Shown here one piece after another: positions 8,340 through 17,741 of a stretch of 64,000 nucleotides of DNA (within the stretch, counting starts at the first letter, position 1; the number at the start of each line of letters is the position of its first letter). Source of the DNA: Bacillota bacterium (GTDB lineage Bacteria; Bacillota; JADQBR01). Where the stretch lies: positions 1 through 64,000 of the forward strand of contig JADQBR010000019.1 of NCBI GenBank assembly GCA_016278515.1, read 5' to 3'. The position numbers were made by a program, and so were the translations under genes. A model generated the notes under the pieces. It was not told where the DNA came from. It did not search any database and saw only the letters and a list, made by a program, of their open reading frames with translations.

Positions 8340-9743
8340 ATGACGGAAATTACTTCTGAAGTGAACCAGGATCAAGTACCAGAAATTATAAGAGATGACT
8401 ATGAAAGCCGCGAGCGTACTGTAGAGGATGCCAAGGAACCACCTAAATCTTGGAAGGGTATAATGAAGCACTTTGGCCCCTCCTTTGTTATTATGGGTGC
8501 TACCGTAGGGTCCGGTGAGCTTATTGCCACCACCATCATGGGTGCTAAGGTTGGCTATGTTATGCTTTGGATGCTGATTTTAGGAATTGTTGTCAAGGCG
8601 TCCATTCAGGAAGTGTTTGCCCGTTACACTATTTCCTCCGGGCAAACTTTAATGGATACTCTGGACGAGGTTCCGGGACGTATTTTTGGGGTCTCGTGGG
8701 CTGTCTGGTGGGCTGGCTTATTGATGCTTTCCCTGTTAGTTGTTATGGCAGGAATTGTAGCATCAATGGGGATTGCAGTCCAAGCTTTCTTCGGATTTGG
8801 TAATGCTAATATTTGGGGCCTTATTTTGATTGTTATCGGTATTTTGCTGTTAATAAGGGGACTTTATGCTGACATTGAAAATATTACAGTAATACTTGTC
8901 GGTATCTTCTCTCTTATTACAGTTGTCATTGCATTTTTCTTAATTCAAGCAACACCTTATGCTTACACAGCCAGTGACATTGCCTCAGGGCTTACCTTTT
9001 CATTCCCGGCGGAGGGCTGGTTTGTAGCATTGGCTGTTTTCGGGGTAACGGGTATCTCGGCAAACGAGGTCCTAACCTATACCTACTGGGTGCGAGGTAA
9101 AGGTTATGCTGCCTGGAGCGGTCCTAGTGATAGTCAAGGCTTTCTAGGCCGTGCAGAAGGTTGGACCAAGGTAATGCGGTCTGACTTGGTGGCGGGTGCA
9201 ATCTTAGTATCCATCGTAACTGTAGCATTTTATATTCTTGGTGCTGGCGTTCTGTATGCTGTAGGGAAAGTACCAGGTGGATTTGACGCTATTGAAACTA
9301 TCAGTATGATTTTTACGGAAACGGTAGGTGGATGGACTCGACCATTATTTATGGTGGCTGCTATTAGTATCCTATTCACCACTTACATGGTTAATACTGC
9401 GGGTATTGCTCGGATAGTTGGTGACTGCCTCATTAAGGCAAAAGTTATTAAGGCTGAGGATCAAATGAAACGTATGGCTGTCCGCCGTGTGTTTACTGTA
9501 CTTGCACCTATAGCTATGCTGCTGCTCTATTATGTAGTGGGCAATCCTACACAATTGATCATGGTTGGTAGTTTTGTACTGAGTTTGTCAGTTCCTGTTG
9601 CAGCTGTTATTGCATTAATATTAGAAAACAAGTTGAAAAAAGAAGGCAACCAGCTGCGCTTTGGTGGGGTGGGAACCATCTATCTATGGATGAGCGCAAT
9701 TGCCATTATTGCTTTGATATTAGGTAGTCAATTTCTCGGCTAG
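8340..9743 (+). CDS. NRAMP-related membrane transporter
   Basis: A 467-residue, roughly eleven-helix membrane protein of the NRAMP superfamily, after a hydrophilic N-terminus of about 50 residues. The family fold is recognisable from GPSFVIMGATVGSGE in helix 1 and the following MGAKVGYVMLW. The canonical metal ligands are not there: the DPGN of helix 1 reads GSGE, and the MPH motif of helix 6 reads SAN (GISANEVLTYTYW). Metal selectivity therefore cannot be assumed; it may move Mg2+, another cation or an organic solute. I chose ATG 8340 because GGGAGG sits nine bases upstream; an upstream frame extension has no ribosome site. It stands between two terminators, next to LarA-superfamily genes. 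Confidence 0.8.
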   Translation: MTEITSEVNQDQVPEIIRDDYESRERTVEDAKEPPKSWKGIMKHFGPSFVIMGATVGSGELIATTIMGAKVGYVMLWMLILGIVVKASIQEVFARYTISSGQTLMDTLDEVPGRIFGVSWAVWWAGLLMLSLLVVMAGIVASMGIAVQAFFGFGNANIWGLILIVIGILLLIRGLYADIENITVILVGIFSLITVVIAFFLIQATPYAYTASDIASGLTFSFPAEGWFVALAVFGVTGISANEVLTYTYWVRGKGYAAWSGPSDSQGFLGRAEGWTKVMRSDLVAGAILVSIVTVAFYILGAGVLYAVGKVPGGFDAIETISMIFTETVGGWTRPLFMVAAISILFTTYMVNTAGIARIVGDCLIKAKVIKAEDQMKRMAVRRVFTVLAPIAMLLLYYVVGNPTQLIMVGSFVLSLSVPVAAVIALILENKLKKEGNQLRFGGVGTIYLWMSAIAIIALILGSQFLG

Positions 9744-9747
9744 AGGT

Positions 9748-9780
9748 ATATAGGGGGCTTAAGCCCCCTATATTTAATTA
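9748..9780 (+). terminator. palindromic terminator
   Basis: A 26-base perfect palindrome (9748-9773) with core GGGGGCTTAAGCCCCC, followed by a TA-rich tail, ends the transporter unit. Confidence 0.7.
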
Positions 9781-9805
9781 AACCTTAGAGAGGGGTGGCA
9801 TAAAA

Positions 9806-11062
9806 GTGGGCTTTCCCAAAATGTTAAAAGTTAGGCAAAAACTATCTGAACTGGTTGTGGAAGATATACCGAACGAGGTTAAAAAGCAGCTATCAAGTAT
9901 CCAAATTGATCAAAAGGTCAAACCGGGAGAAAGTGTGGCTGTTACTGTAGGTAGTAGAGGAATTAACAATATAGATATCATTACGAAAGCGGTTGTCGCT
10001 TACTTGCGTGAATTGGGCACTAGGCCTTTTGTTGTTCCAGCAATGGGGAGTCATGGAGGTGCAACTACTGAGGGCCAAAAAGATGTTTTGGCTCATTACG
10101 GGATAACAGGGGATTCTGTAGGGGCGCCGGTCAAAGCAACCATGGATGTTGTGGGAATCGGTGAAACAGAAGATGGTATCACGGTCTACCTGGATAAATA
10201 TGCTGCAGAAGCTGATCACATTTTAGTAATGAACAGGATAAAGCCCCATACCGATTTTAACGGAGACCTTGAAAGCGGATTGCATAAAATTATGACCATT
10301 GGATTGGGTAAGCATAAAGGGGCTCAGTATTATCACCAGGCAGCGGTTGAATATGGTTTGGACAGAGTAATTTATACCGTGGGGCAAAAAGTACTGAAAG
10401 AAGCCAACATTTTATGCGGGTTAGGTATTGTAGAAAATGGTCATGATGAAACTGCAATTTTGAGAGGATTGCTGCCGGAACAGTTTGACCATGGTGAAAG
10501 AGATTTATTGTGCAAATCCAAGGAATTATTTGCTGCTCTGCCATTTGATGATATTGATATCCTTATCATTGATCAAATAGGGAAAAACATTAGTGGGACC
10601 GGCATGGATACTAATGTGGTAGGGCGGTTGATGAGCATCTACTGCCCTGACCCTGAGCTGCCAAGAATTAAGCGTATTGTTGTCAGCGACTTAACGCCGG
10701 AGACAGAGGGCAATGCGCTGGGTATCGGTGCGGCTGATTTCTGTAACGGCAGAATAATAGATAAATTAGATAGAAACGCAATGTACACCAATGCTATCAC
10801 TGGCTTGTGTCCTGAAAAGGCCAGGCTGCCTATATCCTTTCCTTCGGACAAAGAGGTGCTCCGGGCTGCTTTAAAAACAATTGGTTTCATCGCTTCAGAG
10901 CAGGCAAAAGTGGTACATATAAGATCTACGCTGCATTTGGGAATTATGGAAATTTCCACTGCGTATGCTAAAGAGGTGGAACAAAACCATGATATATCTA
11001 TAATAGATGGTCCAAATGAAATAAAGTTTGATAATCAGGGAAATTTTGTTTCTATAAAGTGA
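9806..11062 (+). CDS. LarA-superfamily isomerase, first paralogue
   Basis: A 418-residue protein with the lactate-racemase N-terminal domain (DUF2088 / LarA superfamily), whose studied members use a nickel-pincer nucleotide to racemise or epimerise 2-hydroxy acids. Key segments are TVGSRGINNI (about 47-56), PAMGSHGGATTEGQ with a His in the LarA catalytic position, NRIKPHTDFNG with the second His, and SGLHKIMTIGLGKHKGA with Lys and His. It belongs to a long, divergent branch together with the paralogue at 25207, distinct from canonical LarA (20522). GTG start with GGGGTGG upstream. Its own terminator follows. The substrate is unknown; location in a hydroxy-acid block suggests a 2-hydroxy or sugar acid. 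No nickel-pincer biosynthesis genes (larB, larC, larE) are in the window. Confidence 0.8.
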   Translation: MGFPKMLKVRQKLSELVVEDIPNEVKKQLSSIQIDQKVKPGESVAVTVGSRGINNIDIITKAVVAYLRELGTRPFVVPAMGSHGGATTEGQKDVLAHYGITGDSVGAPVKATMDVVGIGETEDGITVYLDKYAAEADHILVMNRIKPHTDFNGDLESGLHKIMTIGLGKHKGAQYYHQAAVEYGLDRVIYTVGQKVLKEANILCGLGIVENGHDETAILRGLLPEQFDHGERDLLCKSKELFAALPFDDIDILIIDQIGKNISGTGMDTNVVGRLMSIYCPDPELPRIKRIVVSDLTPETEGNALGIGAADFCNGRIIDKLDRNAMYTNAITGLCPEKARLPISFPSDKEVLRAALKTIGFIASEQAKVVHIRSTLHLGIMEISTAYAKEVEQNHDISIIDGPNEIKFDNQGNFVSIK

Positions 11063-11091
11063 AACAAGCAATCATAATAGGAAAGACGCAT

Positions 11092-11136
11092 AAGGGGTTG
11101 AGCTCTCATATTGAGTTTCAACCCCTTATTTGTTAT
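11092..11136 (+). terminator. intrinsic terminator
   Basis: AAGGGGTTGA (11092-11101) pairs with TCAACCCCTT (11118-11127) with an inner CTC/GAG extension, followed by ATTTGTTATT. A possible TTG start of the next frame at 11130 lies inside this T-run, which argues that the kinase really starts at 11235. Confidence 0.8.
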
Positions 11137-11234
11137 TGTTATTTCATAAGTCTGGGAAAAAACTGGCTGAAGGGAATCATGAACAAAAAGCGAAAGATAT
11201 ATGCATAATCAAACTAAAAGGTTTTGGTGATATT

Positions 11235-12833
11235 ATGGAATTACGCAATAAGGCTGACGAAATACTCAATGCAAAGATTACTAATGAGCATGCCTTCCCC
11301 TGGGGAAGAACTTTTTGGTTGGAACCGGGAACTGACGCGCAAAGCTGCCATAGCACTGTTTCAGTAGCAATGTATTATCCGGGGCAAACCCAGCCGTCGC
11401 ATCAGCATGTAGGATATGAGGAAGTTATGTTGGGCTTGCAGGGTGAAACCACCCATATTTGTGATGGTAGGGAATTTGTTTTGAAAGAGGGTGAGCTGGG
11501 GCACATTCCTAATGCTGCTGATCACACCATTACCAACAGGACAGACACAACTGCGGTTTTTTTCAGTGTTATTAATGCAGTACCGCCCAAATCTCTGCCT
11601 GAAATGGCTAATATGGAAGATATAGATCTTCGTAGTATAGCAGATTTAGTTAATTTAGATGCTATTGTAGTAAATTTTTCCAACAGTGTTAATTTACCAG
11701 TAGTCCTTATTGATGTTTCCGGAAATATCTTAAAAGAATCCAGTACATTCCCTGAATTTTGTCGTTTGTGCTGTAAACATCAAGTGGGGGACTGTCCCTT
11801 ATGCATTGGCTCTCATAGAGGAAATGTAAAAAATCAAAAAATTTTTCATTGCAAATTTGGCCTTTATTCCATCTACTCCCCTATTATTGATAATGATAGG
11901 GTGTTGGGGCACTTGGCCTGTGGTTATGGTAAAATGGCAGTGCCTGAGGAACAGGGAGCAGATCTTGCAACCCAAAGTATTCCAGAGCAGGACCAAATTT
12001 TTGCGGCAAGAACTTATGACCAGGTAGACATCTTGAACCGAAATCATTTAAAATCTGTATCAGAGACCCTATCTCTTTTTAGTACAACCCTAGTGCAAAT
12101 GCTAATTCAGTCATTCCGGGGGAAACAGCTTAACGAATATAAACTGAGTCTTGCACGGGAAAAACAAAGGCAGGCAGAATTGGAGAACTCTCTTAATGAA
12201 GCAAGATTAAAATTCTTAGAATCTCAGGTTAATCCTCATTTTTTATTTAACACATTAAATACTATCGCTCAGGCATCTCTTATGGAAGGGGCAGATACAG
12301 CTTCGGGTCTTACCTTTGCTTTATCTAATATGCTCAGACGCAGTCTGGGTAAGGCAGAGACACTGATAACTGTTGACGAAGAACTAACTCATATTAATGA
12401 CTATCTGTTAATTCAGCAAACGAGGTTTCCTGAAAAATTTACTATAGAAATTGAAATTTCCAATGACGTGAAGCAGGTAAAAGTACCATTTATGACTTTG
12501 ATGATTTTGGTCGAGAATGCCATTGTTCATGGATTTAAGGATATCTTCAGGCAAGGAAAGCTGCTTATTAGAGGCGATATTCAAAAAGGTCAGGTGGTGC
12601 TGGAAGTGATTGATAATGGGTGCGGTGTGGATGTATCGGTGGCGGAATCTATTAAGACATTGGCCAACGACTTTAGTTTGCCTGCAGTGAAAGGAATAGG
12701 CTTAAAAAACATCTATAAACGTTTGGAATATTATTACGGTCCGAGTTTTGAATTGGAATTAGTACCATTGCCGGGAAAGGGAACCAAAGCAGTCATCAAA
12801 TTGCCTTGGAGTGAGTCTAAATCAGTGCAATAA
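11235..12833 (+). CDS. cupin-PocR-LytS sensor histidine kinase
   Basis: A 532-residue soluble sensor kinase with an unusual layout. Residues about 20-120 form a cupin (PSHQHVGYEEVMLG, then EGELGHIPNAADHTI), residues about 135-285 a PocR ligand-binding domain with a Cys-rich centre (CRLCCKHQVGDCPLC), then a coiled coil and a LytS/YehU-type kinase. The phospho-acceptor His is in ESQVNPHFLFNTLN (about residue 335), with N-box LVENAIVHGF and G-box GIGLKNIYKRLE. No membrane segment, so it would sense an internal metabolite. The response regulator follows 13 bases later. PocR domains bind small diols or hydroxy compounds in known cases (PocR, propanediol), which fits control of this hydroxy-acid block. 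ATG 11235 has GGTGAT upstream. Confidence 0.85.
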   Translation: MELRNKADEILNAKITNEHAFPWGRTFWLEPGTDAQSCHSTVSVAMYYPGQTQPSHQHVGYEEVMLGLQGETTHICDGREFVLKEGELGHIPNAADHTITNRTDTTAVFFSVINAVPPKSLPEMANMEDIDLRSIADLVNLDAIVVNFSNSVNLPVVLIDVSGNILKESSTFPEFCRLCCKHQVGDCPLCIGSHRGNVKNQKIFHCKFGLYSIYSPIIDNDRVLGHLACGYGKMAVPEEQGADLATQSIPEQDQIFAARTYDQVDILNRNHLKSVSETLSLFSTTLVQMLIQSFRGKQLNEYKLSLAREKQRQAELENSLNEARLKFLESQVNPHFLFNTLNTIAQASLMEGADTASGLTFALSNMLRRSLGKAETLITVDEELTHINDYLLIQQTRFPEKFTIEIEISNDVKQVKVPFMTLMILVENAIVHGFKDIFRQGKLLIRGDIQKGQVVLEVIDNGCGVDVSVAESIKTLANDFSLPAVKGIGLKNIYKRLEYYYGPSFELELVPLPGKGTKAVIKLPWSESKSVQ

Positions 12834-12846
12834 GGGTGGGATGCAA

Positions 12847-14391
12847 ATGTACAAAGTAGTAATAGTAGATGATGAACCCGCTGTGTTAAAGTATCTGCGT
12901 TATGTGATAAATGAATTTAAACTGCCCTTATATATTTGCGCGGAGGGTAAAAATGGTGAAGAAGCCATAGATTTAGCCCATAGATACAAGCCGGACTTTC
13001 TGATTATAGATGTCGGCATGCCCGTTAAAGACGGATTGGCTGCAGCCGAGCAAATTAAAAAAGACTATCCCCATATGAAGATTTACCTCCTAACGGCACA
13101 TGAACAGTTTGACTACGCCAGAAAAGGGATTAGAATCGGAGTGGAAGATTATCTCTTAAAGCCAATCAGCCCTGAGCAGTTGTCCGCTGTGCTGCAAAAG
13201 GGGTTAGGTGCTGTTCTTGAAGCTGAAATAGAAAAGAAAAAGGCTGTCCAGGTAGATGAGCAAATGGAGGAGCTGAAGCCGGCATTAAGAGAGCAGGTAG
13301 TTTACGATTTGGTTTTCAATAGAGACAGTCAGATGTTGGACAGTGCCGCCCAAGTGCTCTCTTTGGATAATTTGGACTTTTCCGAAGTGGTTATCGGGTT
13401 GCTGTGGAATAAAAAATTTAAGGAAAGCATAGCTGAAGAGTTGGCCCAAGAATTGGATAGGGAAATTGGCTTTGGTTTATATACGGTGTTACCTGATTAT
13501 AAATTTGTAATTCTTTGTAATAAAGCTAATATCAAAAAAATGGATAAATTAGTGATAAAATGGGAATTGGAGCGGGAAATATTAGTCAGTGGTGGGGTGG
13601 CAACCACATCACATTACGATAATGCTACCCATGCCTTTATTGAGGCAAATAAGATTAGCAACGCTGCCAGGTTTTGGCTACAAAAGGGTTTCGTCTCTAG
13701 CAGGGATATGGGAGAAAAAGGCTATAGTTTCCCTAAGTTGCTTCTGCTGCAAAAGGAAATTCTGAATTTTATGTTGGGACGCGAAGTTAATGAAGCTTTC
13801 CAGGTGTTGAAAAAAACGTTGGTGGGGATGGAGAACCTTTATTGTCCACCAGAGCAGGTGGTTAACTTTGCTGCTGACCTGGTTACCTTGCTTTTAGGTG
13901 AGGTTTCTCACGATTTAATTAATGATGAACAGTCGGAAACCTTTCGTAAAAAAATCACCAGGAGCATAGAAGGAGTAGAAGCAATAGACCAATTGGAAGA
14001 AGGCTTAAAACAATTCTTAACGGAGTTAAACGACAAAATTGTCGGGTCAGGGGAATCCCCAACGAAGCAGTCTATAAAGTATGCAGTTGAATATATTAAT
14101 CAAAATTGCCATTCGGAGTTGAATCTGGAAAAAGTTGCCGGTAAGTTATATCTCAGCCCTAGTTACTTTAGCCGGGCTTTTAAAAAGCATACAGGTAGGG
14201 GTTTTGCCAGCTATTTAGTTGAGGTGCGTATGGAAAAAGCATACAAATTATTGCTTTCTGGAAAATTCAATGTCGCTCAGGTTGCTGAAAAGGTCGGCTA
14301 TCATGACTCTAATTATTTCAGTAGTGTCTTTAAGAAACAGTATAATATTCCTCCCAGTCAGGTTTACGGGGGAGATAGACAAAAATCCTAA
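12847..14391 (+). CDS. YesN-type response regulator, AraC output
   Basis: A 514-residue partner of the preceding kinase. The receiver (residues 1-125) has the acidic pair at VDDE, phospho-acceptor Asp55 in LIIDVGMP, Thr in LLTAHE and Lys in LLKPIS. A long middle region (about 130-400) of the kind common in YesN proteins joins a C-terminal AraC-type DNA-binding domain with two helix-turn-helix units (LEKVAGKLYLSPSYFSRAFKK and VAQVAEKVGYHDSNYFSSVFK). ATG 12847 is preferred over 12841 because AGGGTGGG then lies six bases upstream. It is likely to activate the surrounding uptake and catabolic genes, for example the genes starting at 14564. Confidence 0.9.
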   Translation: MYKVVIVDDEPAVLKYLRYVINEFKLPLYICAEGKNGEEAIDLAHRYKPDFLIIDVGMPVKDGLAAAEQIKKDYPHMKIYLLTAHEQFDYARKGIRIGVEDYLLKPISPEQLSAVLQKGLGAVLEAEIEKKKAVQVDEQMEELKPALREQVVYDLVFNRDSQMLDSAAQVLSLDNLDFSEVVIGLLWNKKFKESIAEELAQELDREIGFGLYTVLPDYKFVILCNKANIKKMDKLVIKWELEREILVSGGVATTSHYDNATHAFIEANKISNAARFWLQKGFVSSRDMGEKGYSFPKLLLLQKEILNFMLGREVNEAFQVLKKTLVGMENLYCPPEQVVNFAADLVTLLLGEVSHDLINDEQSETFRKKITRSIEGVEAIDQLEEGLKQFLTELNDKIVGSGESPTKQSIKYAVEYINQNCHSELNLEKVAGKLYLSPSYFSRAFKKHTGRGFASYLVEVRMEKAYKLLLSGKFNVAQVAEKVGYHDSNYFSSVFKKQYNIPPSQVYGGDRQKS

Positions 14392-14563
14392 GATACTTGT
14401 CAAGAATACTTCAAGGCGTTTCAGCATTAACTGAGAATACCTAATTAATCAGTTTTTCTGAATTTTAGTGAGAGCGTAATGTTTTTAGGAAGCTTTCATG
14501 GTATATTGGCAGGTGGTCTTAGGATTTTAGTGTTTTTAACAATAAAAAGGGGGGCAAGTATTA

Positions 14564-16228
14564 ATGAAAAGTCATGCGACAACAAAGGGGTTGGAAAGAG
14601 CTACCCATAGAGCTTTATATTATTCAATGGGGATGCTGCCGGAGGATTTGGACAAGCCGCTGGTTGGCATAGTTAATACGCAGAATGAGACTATGCCTGG
14701 TCACATTCATTTGGACGACATTGCTAAAGCAGTAAGAGAGGGAGTGCTGGCGTCGGGGGGGACCCCTATTGAGTTTTCCACCATTGCAGTTTGTGATGGT
14801 ATTGCTCAAGGCAACTACGGCATGCATTATCCGCTGGCTAGCAGGGAACTGATAGCGGATTCGATAGAAGTTATGATGAATGCCCATTCTTATGACGCTA
14901 TGGTGTTAATTACAAATTGCGATAAGATTACTCCTGGTATGCTGATGGCAGCGGTGAGGCTAAATATACCGACTATTATGGTCAGCGGCGGGCCGATGGC
15001 TAATGGGTATGTAAACGGAGAAGTCTGTTGCTATAATGACTTGATGGCCGCCCAAGGGGATGTGGCCAAGGGCGATATGACACTTGAAGAATTGGGTGAA
15101 ATGGAAAGAGAGGCCCTGCCTGGGTGTGGTGCCTGCAATATGTTAGGGACAGCAAATTCAATGAATTTTCTTGCCGAGGCATTGGGAATGGTGCTGCCTG
15201 GCAGTACAACTCCTGCAGCGACTGGGCGGAGGAAGGCATTGGCCAAGCAAACTGGTATAAAAATAATGGAACTATATAAGAAAGATATTAAGCCAAAGGA
15301 TATTATTACAAAAGATGCTATTGAGAACGCCATAACCGTAGATCTGGCTATTGGTGGTTCTACCAATACCGTACTTCACCTCACAGCATTGGCTCACGAG
15401 GCGGATATTGAGTTTGACATTAATACTTTTGCAGACATGGCTAAGAAAGTTCCCCACTTGGTTAAAATGAAGCCTGCAGCGGGCGGTTACCCTCCTGCAG
15501 ATGTACACCAGGCCGGGGGTATAACTGCCGTGATGAAACAATTGTGTGATAATGGTTTGCTGCATGAGGAATGCTTGACTGTAACCGCCGCCAAAGTAAA
15601 AGAGAATGTAGCAGGGGCGGTAGTAATTAATGAAGATATAATTAGACCAATGGATAATCCGTATTCTGAGACAGGTGGACTGCAGCTGCTATATGGCAGT
15701 CTTGCTCCTGAAGGCTCTGTATGCAAGGTTGCGGCGGTTAAAAAAGAGATGCTAAAGCACAGAGGGCCGGCTCGCATCTTTGACCAGGAAGAACCGGCGG
15801 TGGAAGCGATTTATGGTGGAAAAATCAAACCGGGTGATGTGGTAGTGGTTAGATATGAAGGACCTACCGGCGGCCCCGGAATGCGAGAAATGTTGACACC
15901 TACCGCTGCGATAGTTGGTATGGGGTTGGATGAAGAAGTTGCATTAGTAACTGACGGCAGATTTTCCGGTGGTACTTCAGGTGCGGCTATTGGGCATGTG
16001 TCGCCTGAGGCTGCTGATGGAGGCCCCATAGCATTAATAGAAGATGGCGATATAATAAGTATAGATATTCCGGCCGGTGAAATTACCTTGGAAGTAAGTG
16101 AAGAGGAATTACAACGGAGAAAAGCTAATTGGAAGAAACCTGAACCTAATGTACCTAAAGGCAGTTATCTGGATCGTTATGCAAAACAAGTTATGTCGGC
16201 AATGTCCGGTGCTGTGTTTAAGAGATAG
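14564..16228 (+). CDS. ilvD: dihydroxy-acid dehydratase
   Basis: A 554-residue IlvD of the branch found in clostridia and methanogens. It dehydrates 2,3-dihydroxy-3-methyl acids to 2-oxo acids in branched-chain amino acid synthesis, or other 2,3-dihydroxy acids in catabolic relatives. Conserved parts are [16 protein letters not shown] (about 37-52), [55 protein letters not shown] and [12 protein letters not shown]. The PGH in place of PCN in the first motif is usual in this branch. No other ilv or leu gene is nearby; instead it is followed by a GlcD/GlcF oxidase, so a catabolic role in hydroxy-acid breakdown is at least as likely as biosynthesis. ATG start after AAAGGGGGG. Confidence 0.85.
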   Translation: MKSHATTKGLERATHRALYYSMGMLPEDLDKPLVGIVNTQNETMPGHIHLDDIAKAVREGVLASGGTPIEFSTIAVCDGIAQGNYGMHYPLASRELIADSIEVMMNAHSYDAMVLITNCDKITPGMLMAAVRLNIPTIMVSGGPMANGYVNGEVCCYNDLMAAQGDVAKGDMTLEELGEMEREALPGCGACNMLGTANSMNFLAEALGMVLPGSTTPAATGRRKALAKQTGIKIMELYKKDIKPKDIITKDAIENAITVDLAIGGSTNTVLHLTALAHEADIEFDINTFADMAKKVPHLVKMKPAAGGYPPADVHQAGGITAVMKQLCDNGLLHEECLTVTAAKVKENVAGAVVINEDIIRPMDNPYSETGGLQLLYGSLAPEGSVCKVAAVKKEMLKHRGPARIFDQEEPAVEAIYGGKIKPGDVVVVRYEGPTGGPGMREMLTPTAAIVGMGLDEEVALVTDGRFSGGTSGAAIGHVSPEAADGGPIALIEDGDIISIDIPAGEITLEVSEEELQRRKANWKKPEPNVPKGSYLDRYAKQVMSAMSGAVFKR

Positions 16229-16337
16229 GCTGTATGATGAGCAATAAATGCGTTTAATTTATTAGCTGTTAAGGAATGTAGCATAATGGAACTTAATAGT
16301 TTTGGCCTGGAGTTCAGCCTTAGGAGGGACAAAATTA

Positions 16338-17741
16338 GTGCAAGATAATATTATCAATGAGTTGTATCAAGTTATCGGGAAAGAAAATGTATTAACTGAT
16401 AAGGAAGACTTAATCTGCTATTCCTATGATGCGACCAGCTATTCCCATCTGCCGGAAGTGGTGGTTGTGCCGAGTAGTGCTGAGGAAATTTCCCTGGTAT
16501 TAAAAGTAGCTAATAAACATCGTATGCCGGTGGTTGCCAGAGGTGGAGGTACTAATCTTTGTGGTGCTAGTGTGCCCATTAAAGGCGGTATTGTCTTGGC
16601 CATGCATCGACTAAATAAGATTATAGAAATTGATGGCGATAACTTGGTAGCCACAGTTGAGGCTGGGGTAAATACGGAAAAGTTTCAACAAGCGGTTGAA
16701 GCTAAGGGGTTATTTTATCCTCCTGATCCGCAAAGTGCTAAAATGTCTACCATGGGGGGCAATGTTGCCCAAAATGCTGGAGGCCCCAGAGGCTTCAAGT
16801 ATGGAGTGACCAGGGATTTTGTTCTTGGTATGAAAGTGGTACTGGCTGACGGTACCATACTGGATATTGGCGGAAAAACAATCAAAAATGTTACCGGGTA
16901 TGACTTAACTAAGTTTTTTACCGGTTCTGAGGGGACTTTAGGTGTTATTATTGCAATAACATTCCGGCTGCTGCCTTTACCAGAGGCGAAGAAAACAATG
17001 CTGGCTGTGTTTGGTGACCTGATGGATGGAGCAAGAACTATATCAAGTATTGTGAAAAATAAGATCATACCGGTTACCCTAGAAATGATGGATCAAGAGA
17101 CCATGGGCTTGATAGAGAAGTCTAAGCCGGTAGGGCTGCCGACGGACGCTGCGGCTGCTATTCTCATTGAGGTTGATGGTAGTGAACATGAGGTTGAACG
17201 CCAAATGAAGAAAATTGAGAAGGTTGCCCGGGCGGAAGGCGCTACTGACGTTGTAGTGGCCCGTACTGAGGAGGAAGCCGCGAAATTATGGGAAGGTAGG
17301 AAGGCGGCTTTCGGTTGTATGGCCTTAAGTGCAGTAACTCCAATTACTGAAGATGCCACAGTGCCTCGTAGTAAACTGCCGGAAATGGTTAAGTTTATTA
17401 AGGATGTAGCGAAGAAGTATTCTCTCTCAATACCGGTATTGGGTCACACCGGTGATGGTAATCTACACCCGATTATCTGCACTGATGAAAATAACTTGGA
17501 AGAAATGGAACGGGTAGAGAAAGCAATCGATGAAATATTCAAAGAGACGCTACGTTTAGGTGGAACATTAAGTGGTGAACATGGTATCGGCTTGGCAAAG
17601 CAAAAGTACATGGAACTGGAAGTAGGGCAGGATGGCCTTAATTTGATGCGGCAGCTAAAAAAAGCTGTTGACCCCAATAATATTCTCAATCCTGGGAAAA
17701 TTTTTCTCCAGGAGACGGAGCAAATAAATGAAAAAGCTTGA
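16338..17741 (+). CDS. glcD: FAD-linked 2-hydroxyacid dehydrogenase, GlcD type
   Basis: A 467-residue VAO/PCMH-family flavoprotein of the GlcD/D-lactate dehydrogenase group, oxidising glycolate, D-lactate or another 2-hydroxy acid to the 2-oxo acid. The FAD-binding half carries VVARGGGTNLCGASVPIKGG (about 65-84), MGGNVAQNAGGPRGFKYG and TGYDLTKFFTGSEGTLG; the C-terminal half carries GHTGDGNLHPI and SGEHGIGLAKQKYM with conserved histidines. GTG 16338 was chosen since AGGAGGG lies eight bases upstream; the longer in-frame reading starts before that site. Its last 14 bases overlap the glcF-like gene, so the two subunits are coupled. Electrons would pass through the GlcF-like Fe-S protein to menaquinone or an electron-transfer protein. 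Confidence 0.9.
   Translation: MQDNIINELYQVIGKENVLTDKEDLICYSYDATSYSHLPEVVVVPSSAEEISLVLKVANKHRMPVVARGGGTNLCGASVPIKGGIVLAMHRLNKIIEIDGDNLVATVEAGVNTEKFQQAVEAKGLFYPPDPQSAKMSTMGGNVAQNAGGPRGFKYGVTRDFVLGMKVVLADGTILDIGGKTIKNVTGYDLTKFFTGSEGTLGVIIAITFRLLPLPEAKKTMLAVFGDLMDGARTISSIVKNKIIPVTLEMMDQETMGLIEKSKPVGLPTDAAAAILIEVDGSEHEVERQMKKIEKVARAEGATDVVVARTEEEAAKLWEGRKAAFGCMALSAVTPITEDATVPRSKLPEMVKFIKDVAKKYSLSIPVLGHTGDGNLHPIICTDENNLEEMERVEKAIDEIFKETLRLGGTLSGEHGIGLAKQKYMELEVGQDGLNLMRQLKKAVDPNNILNPGKIFLQETEQINEKA

Noticed and set aside
14564-16228. PGH instead of PCN in the first cluster motif of both IlvD-type proteins, as if a cluster Cys was lost
   Set aside because: The PGH form is normal in clostridial and methanogen IlvD sequences, so it is a branch feature and not damage.
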